A stretch of DNA of 14,902 nucleotides from CAYMND01 sp964465065 (GTDB taxonomy: Bacteria > Acidobacteriota > Aminicenantia > UBA2199), in the NCBI GenBank assembly GCA_964465065.1, contig CAYXHZ010000072.1, positions 1-14,902 on the forward strand, given 5' to 3'. The number at the start of each line of letters is the position of its first letter. Positions within the stretch are counted from its first letter, which is position 1. The position numbers and the translations under genes were made by a program. The notes beneath the pieces were generated by a model that saw nothing but the letters and a program-made list of their open reading frames with translations, was not told the DNA's origin and ran no database searches. This document shows, piece after piece, positions 13,457-14,902 of the stretch.

Positions 13457-14878
13457 TCAGTCTCCCACCCGGAAGCTGATTCGGGACGCATTGTTGGCGG
13501 TGGACACGTCGAACAGCTCGCTGGCAGGGTTGATGATGTTGACGGCGATCCAGTACTGACCACCCTCGCTCAGCCTAGGGTAGTGGGCGTTGCTGCGTCC
13601 CTCTTTTCCACACAAGATTTCCACCTTTTTGACCCACTCATCCCCGGGTGCCAGAGAAGCGATCGTAAAACTGCCAATGGCGTTTCCGCCCCGCATGGCC
13701 CCACCGCGGTCCTGCAGTTCGTAGTGGATGCCGATGTTGTTGACCGGCTGGGCCAGGTTGTGCTGAACATGGATCTTGAACTCGACACGGTAATCGTCTC
13801 CGCCCTGCATGATTAACTTGAACAGTTTCAGATCGTCACGGGGCACGGTACAGCGCATGTCCAGAATAGCCAGGCGGGTGGAAAACGAATTGTTGGCTCG
13901 GTTGGGATCGGAAAGCCGGTTATCTGGATCCGCGGTCACCTCGAGCCCCATGCCAGAAAGAGGAATATTATTCTGATTCAGTGCCTTGAGGTAGATGTTT
14001 CCTTCGGAGCCACGGTCCAGGGTCACCCGGCGGGTGATGTCCTCGTTACCGCGACCGGAACCATCGGTGTAATGTATGTGGAACTTGACATCGGTATCGA
14101 TCCGGTTTGTACCGCAACTGACCCGAGCCACGATCTGGCCGCCGTGCCCGAAGGTGTAGCTGACGTTGCGGATACCCAGATCGACAGGAGCAACCAAAGG
14201 CGTCATCTGGAATATAATAGGATCGCCGATGGAAAAGACCGGACTGTCGTCGAACACCGCGTTGTCCAGTGTCTTGACCCGGACTAGGTAGCGCCCGGCC
14301 GGAATCGTATCGCCGGCGGGAATGGCCCAGACATGTTCCTGATCGTTGTTTGTCCCGTCCGAGATATCGTAAACCTTGTTGATCCCGGTGCTGTCGTACA
14401 GGGTAATCTTCACCCGGCTGTCCATCCTGCCCGTTTTAGTCCAGCGGATAGTGTAGGAAGAACCCTTGACCCAAATGGAACTGCCGGTCGGTTCGGTAAC
14501 GGTGATGCCGGCCGGCGTATTGTTGGCGATCGAAAACACCCCACTGTCGTCGCTCACGGCATTGTCTACGGTTTTCACACGGATGACGTATTGTCCGGCT
14601 GCTATGCCGGTCGGAGTCCAGGGATAACTGCCGTCGTTGTCGGTGGCATCTGTGATGTCGCAGATATTCGTTACCCCTGTACTGTCGTAAAGCCTTATCT
14701 TGACACTGGAATCCATCGTCCCCGATTTCAACCATGTAATGGTGTACCCCGTTCCGTTGTACCAGGTGACGCCTGTAGCAGGCACGGTCACGGTGATGGA
14801 CTGGGCTTCGAGCAGCCCCACCGCCAACAGGAACAGAGCTACGGTACCCAACCGATACGACAAACAAAATTTTTTCAT
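13457..14878 (-). CDS. Secreted protein with two Kre9-like Ig repeats and CARDB-like domains
   Basis: This 473 aa exported protein begins with a signal peptide (1-25, cleavage near LEAQ). Two homologous domains follow, at about 28-118 and 126-217. Each has a 'W..G..YTI.W...G.MDS.VKI.LYDSTG' first half and a 'AG.Y.VRVKT.DNAV.DDS.VFSI' second half, typical of the Ser-Thr-rich/Kre9-Knh1 type Ig-like domain. The rest looks like two CARDB-like domains (about 225-336 and 340-471), each ending with a 'D.N..A-N-N-S/A' repeat such as 'PNRANNSFS' and 'STANNASR'. There is no enzyme motif, anchor or sorting signal, so it is probably a cell-surface or matrix protein that binds other proteins or polysaccharide. 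ATG 14878 has AGGAGG (14889-14884) five bases upstream. Its upstream promoter is outside the window. Confidence 0.85.
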   Translation of the reverse strand: MKKFCLSYRLGTVALFLLAVGLLEAQSITVTVPATGVTWYNGTGYTITWLKSGTMDSSVKIRLYDSTGVTNICDITDATDNDGSYPWTPTGIAAGQYVIRVKTVDNAVSDDSGVFSIANNTPAGITVTEPTGSSIWVKGSSYTIRWTKTGRMDSRVKITLYDSTGINKVYDISDGTNNDQEHVWAIPAGDTIPAGRYLVRVKTLDNAVFDDSPVFSIGDPIIFQMTPLVAPVDLGIRNVSYTFGHGGQIVARVSCGTNRIDTDVKFHIHYTDGSGRGNEDITRRVTLDRGSEGNIYLKALNQNNIPLSGMGLEVTADPDNRLSDPNRANNSFSTRLAILDMRCTVPRDDLKLFKLIMQGGDDYRVEFKIHVQHNLAQPVNNIGIHYELQDRGGAMRGGNAIGSFTIASLAPGDEWVKKVEILCGKEGRSNAHYPRLSEGGQYWIAVNIINPASELFDVSTANNASRISFRVGD

Positions 14879-14902
14879 TTTTTCCTCCTGATCCTTACAA
14901 AA

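Overview
The window is GC-rich and densely coded, with almost no intergenic space, and every gene resembles a bacterial family. The most likely source is an anaerobic deltaproteobacterium (Desulfobacterota, perhaps Desulfuromonadia-like). The reasons are a full DsrC protein beside a NarI/TmcC-type membrane subunit and an HdrD/TmcB/DsrK-type iron-sulfur protein, together with abundant PAS/GGDEF/CHASE2 signalling genes, two of them carrying a Cys-rich tail that I associate with this group. This placement is inference. There is no rRNA, tRNA, CRISPR array, insertion sequence or phage gene.

Layout. (1) 63-3390, plus strand: a tightly coupled trio encoding an exported SH3-like protein, an M48 metalloprotease lipoprotein and a CHASE2-class III adenylate/guanylate cyclase. 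Genes overlap by 4 bases at both junctions, and a possible promoter lies at the window start. (2) 3408-5652, minus strand: two tandem paralogous PAS-PAS proteins. Both end in the same C-x2-C-x29-C-x2-C tail and lack any recognisable kinase, cyclase or DNA-binding output. (3) 5801-6715, plus strand: a membrane GGDEF protein whose signature reads GGGEF, with an intact RxxD I-site. Its remaining periplasmic stub looks like the end of a lost beta-propeller/Y_Y_Y sensor. (4) 13349 down to 6720, minus strand: nine consecutive co-directional genes with gaps of at most about 90 bases. They are a MoaE-like protein, nitroreductase, MocR-type GntR/aminotransferase regulator, DsrC, NarI-like membrane cytochrome, HdrD-like Fe-S protein, OsmC-like protein, a small unknown lipoprotein and a secreted endonuclease/exonuclease/phosphatase-fold enzyme. 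(5) 14878-13457, minus strand: a secreted protein with two Kre9-like Ig repeats and two CARDB-like domains.

How the genes may work together. The first 6.7 kb is a second-messenger and sensing neighbourhood: a cyclic nucleotide cyclase, two PAS sensors and a degenerate c-di-GMP domain. The minus-strand run centres on a compact DsrC/NarI-like/HdrD-like trio, which would pass electrons between the quinone pool and the DsrC cysteine pair. It is followed one base later by a thiol-active OsmC-like protein and preceded by a MocR regulator that may control it. That trio is the most interesting system in the window.
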